A program made the position numbers and the translations under genes. From NCBI GenBank assembly GCA_027886175.1, contig JAJNNQ010000004.1, forward strand, positions 14,027,501-14,091,500: a DNA stretch of 64,000 nt, read 5' to 3'. The DNA is from Phylloscopus collybita (lineage: Eukaryota > Chordata > Aves > Passeriformes > Phylloscopidae). Every line of letters starts with the position of its first letter. Position 1 is the first letter of the stretch. Shown one piece after another: positions 62,567 through 64,000 of the stretch. The notes under the pieces were generated by a model that had not been told where the DNA came from, ran no database searches, and saw only the letters and a list, made by a program, of their open reading frames with translations.

Positions 62567-64000
62567 ATAAACAAAAAAATTCTAATTTAGGACTGTGGAA
62601 ATACATGAATTCTTCAATGTTTTCATTGTGAGATAAAAAGGTTGTATGGAGGACCTGCATGGAATGATACAAGGCCAAGCTGTTTAGTAGGAAAGTGCAC
62701 ATATGTGTATTTAGAGTAAAGATTTGATTGCTTTATGTAGGTTTTCTCTTGTCTTAACATACTATGTCCAACATGATCTTAAAACATTTTTGCAAGAGAG
62801 ATCAAATTAAGAATTGCCAGGAATTTAAATCCTTCACCAAATATATTATATTGTGCTACTATTTTCATTTTAACCTCATACTTCTGGTATCTGTAGTGTA
62901 TATATGGTTTTGCTGACAGAAAGCAGAAGCAATTCTCAGAACAAACTGAAATGCTTGCTCTACTCTTCACCTTCTCCCTCTCTTTTGTAACTCTTTTCTT
63001 TCTCCCCCTCTATAAGTAGCCAAAGTTCACTAGAACAGAGTAGACTGGAAGAAACCATGAAATAAAGTGATTGCAGCTGTGGTGTTGAGGAAAGGGTGCT
63101 GGACAGCATCTGATCCTACAGTTTCCTCACTTCAGCAGGATGGAATCTCTAAGTATTCCACAGGGGGTTTGGGTTTTGGGGTTTTATTCCCTGTGTGTAC
63201 ATATGTCTTGTTCCCTGGGCCCAAAGACTAATCATTAGGTGCTGGAAAACTGTGGACAGCTGGAAAATGAGGACATAGGAACTTAGTTATAAACAGTATT
63301 TCTACACCTAGAAATTACAGCAGTAGCAAGTAACTTTCTAACTACTATGCAGTGTAAGGCTGCATGGAAAGTAAAGAAAGCACCTTTATTTCTGTAAGAA
63401 TGTGGAGAGATTTTTGACGAGACTGGAACCTCTGTATTTAGGTGTCTGACTTCAGATAATTCACAAAGACTGACTTTTAGTCAGTGTATATTTTATTGTA
63501 GAGTTTAATTAAGCAGAGTATAGTGTTGACTGCCTTACAGGTTAAACTGACTGATGTCTGCAGTAACTCTGTCTCAAACCTGTCTTCCACTGACCACTTT
63601 TGTAGAATAGAAGCACTTTACTTTTGTAAGTTGGTCCTGTCTATTTTTTCTACTGATATTTGAAAGACCAGTGGCAAGTCCTCATGTCCATATGTTTGTT
63701 AAACCACCTTGATATAACTAAAGGGTGTTTTGATGAATTTGGTAAAAGATGTAATGTGTGTTCAGGATTTCAAGACCATATTAACCCTCCAACATTTATA
63801 ACTATATTGTATATACAGGATTCTCATGAGGAGTGTAATGCTTATCACAAGCCCAAGATGGTCCAAGACAGTATTTCTTGTCTCCAGAGGAGTACAAGTG
63901 ACCCCTGTAAATGTCTAGTGGAGATAATAGGCTCAGTATTTGTAAAAAATGCCTCAGATTTCCTGTTGGACTCTCTGCGATGCTCTGTGTTTCCACTGTA
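62567..64000. other. 1.4 kb non-coding host DNA
   Basis: No gene, RNA or transposon recognised up to the window end. Confidence 0.5.

Noticed and set aside
1..64000. CRISPR arrays, operons, ribosome binding sites, tRNA or rRNA genes
   Set aside because: No regularly spaced repeats with unique spacers and no tRNA or rRNA motifs were seen. The sequence is vertebrate, so prokaryotic features are not expected.

Overview
The window is vertebrate nuclear DNA, almost certainly avian. It is AT-rich, has no dense open reading frames, and carries at least eight fragments of CR1, the dominant LINE of birds, plus LTRs of several endogenous retrovirus (ERV) types. Some LTRs resemble families I associate with songbirds, so a passerine is my best guess; that part is recollection, not proof. 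I found no host protein-coding exon, no intact RNA gene, no CRISPR and no operon. The stretch is best read as intergenic or deep intronic DNA.

Layout. 1-12.9 kb: mostly unannotated host DNA with one CR1 piece (1.9-2.3 kb). 12.9-14.2 kb: a CR1 3' end split by a 413-bp LTR with a 4-bp target duplication, then a 32-nt U6 snRNA 5' end joined to unrelated sequence. 16.75-17.64 kb: a second CR1 3' end split by a 587-bp LTR with a 6-bp duplication. 18.2-19.4 kb: a broken retroviral env remnant, polypurine tract and 3' LTR, alpharetrovirus-like. 25.1-25.4 and 38.1-38.7 kb: antisense CR1 ORF2 pieces. 29.3-30.0 kb: a 643-bp solo LTR with a 5-bp duplication. 41.4-41.7 kb: a 304-bp uninterrupted purine tract made of three successive tandem arrays. 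45.6-46.0 kb: a CR1 3' end whose tail grew into a two-phase TATTC/CATTC microsatellite. 53.8-55.3 kb: CR1 split by an LTR that is itself split by a second, opposite LTR. 61.25-62.57 kb: CR1 ORF2 split by an antisense LTR.

The main theme is layered transposition. Four CR1 copies carry LTR insertions, and the interrupted CR1 reads on across the junction each time, which gives a relative age order. Nothing here looks like a new functional system. The observations most worth checking are the CR1/LTR nesting, the staged purine tract, the U6 chimera and the env remnant. All family names come from recognising sequence by eye; no database was searched.
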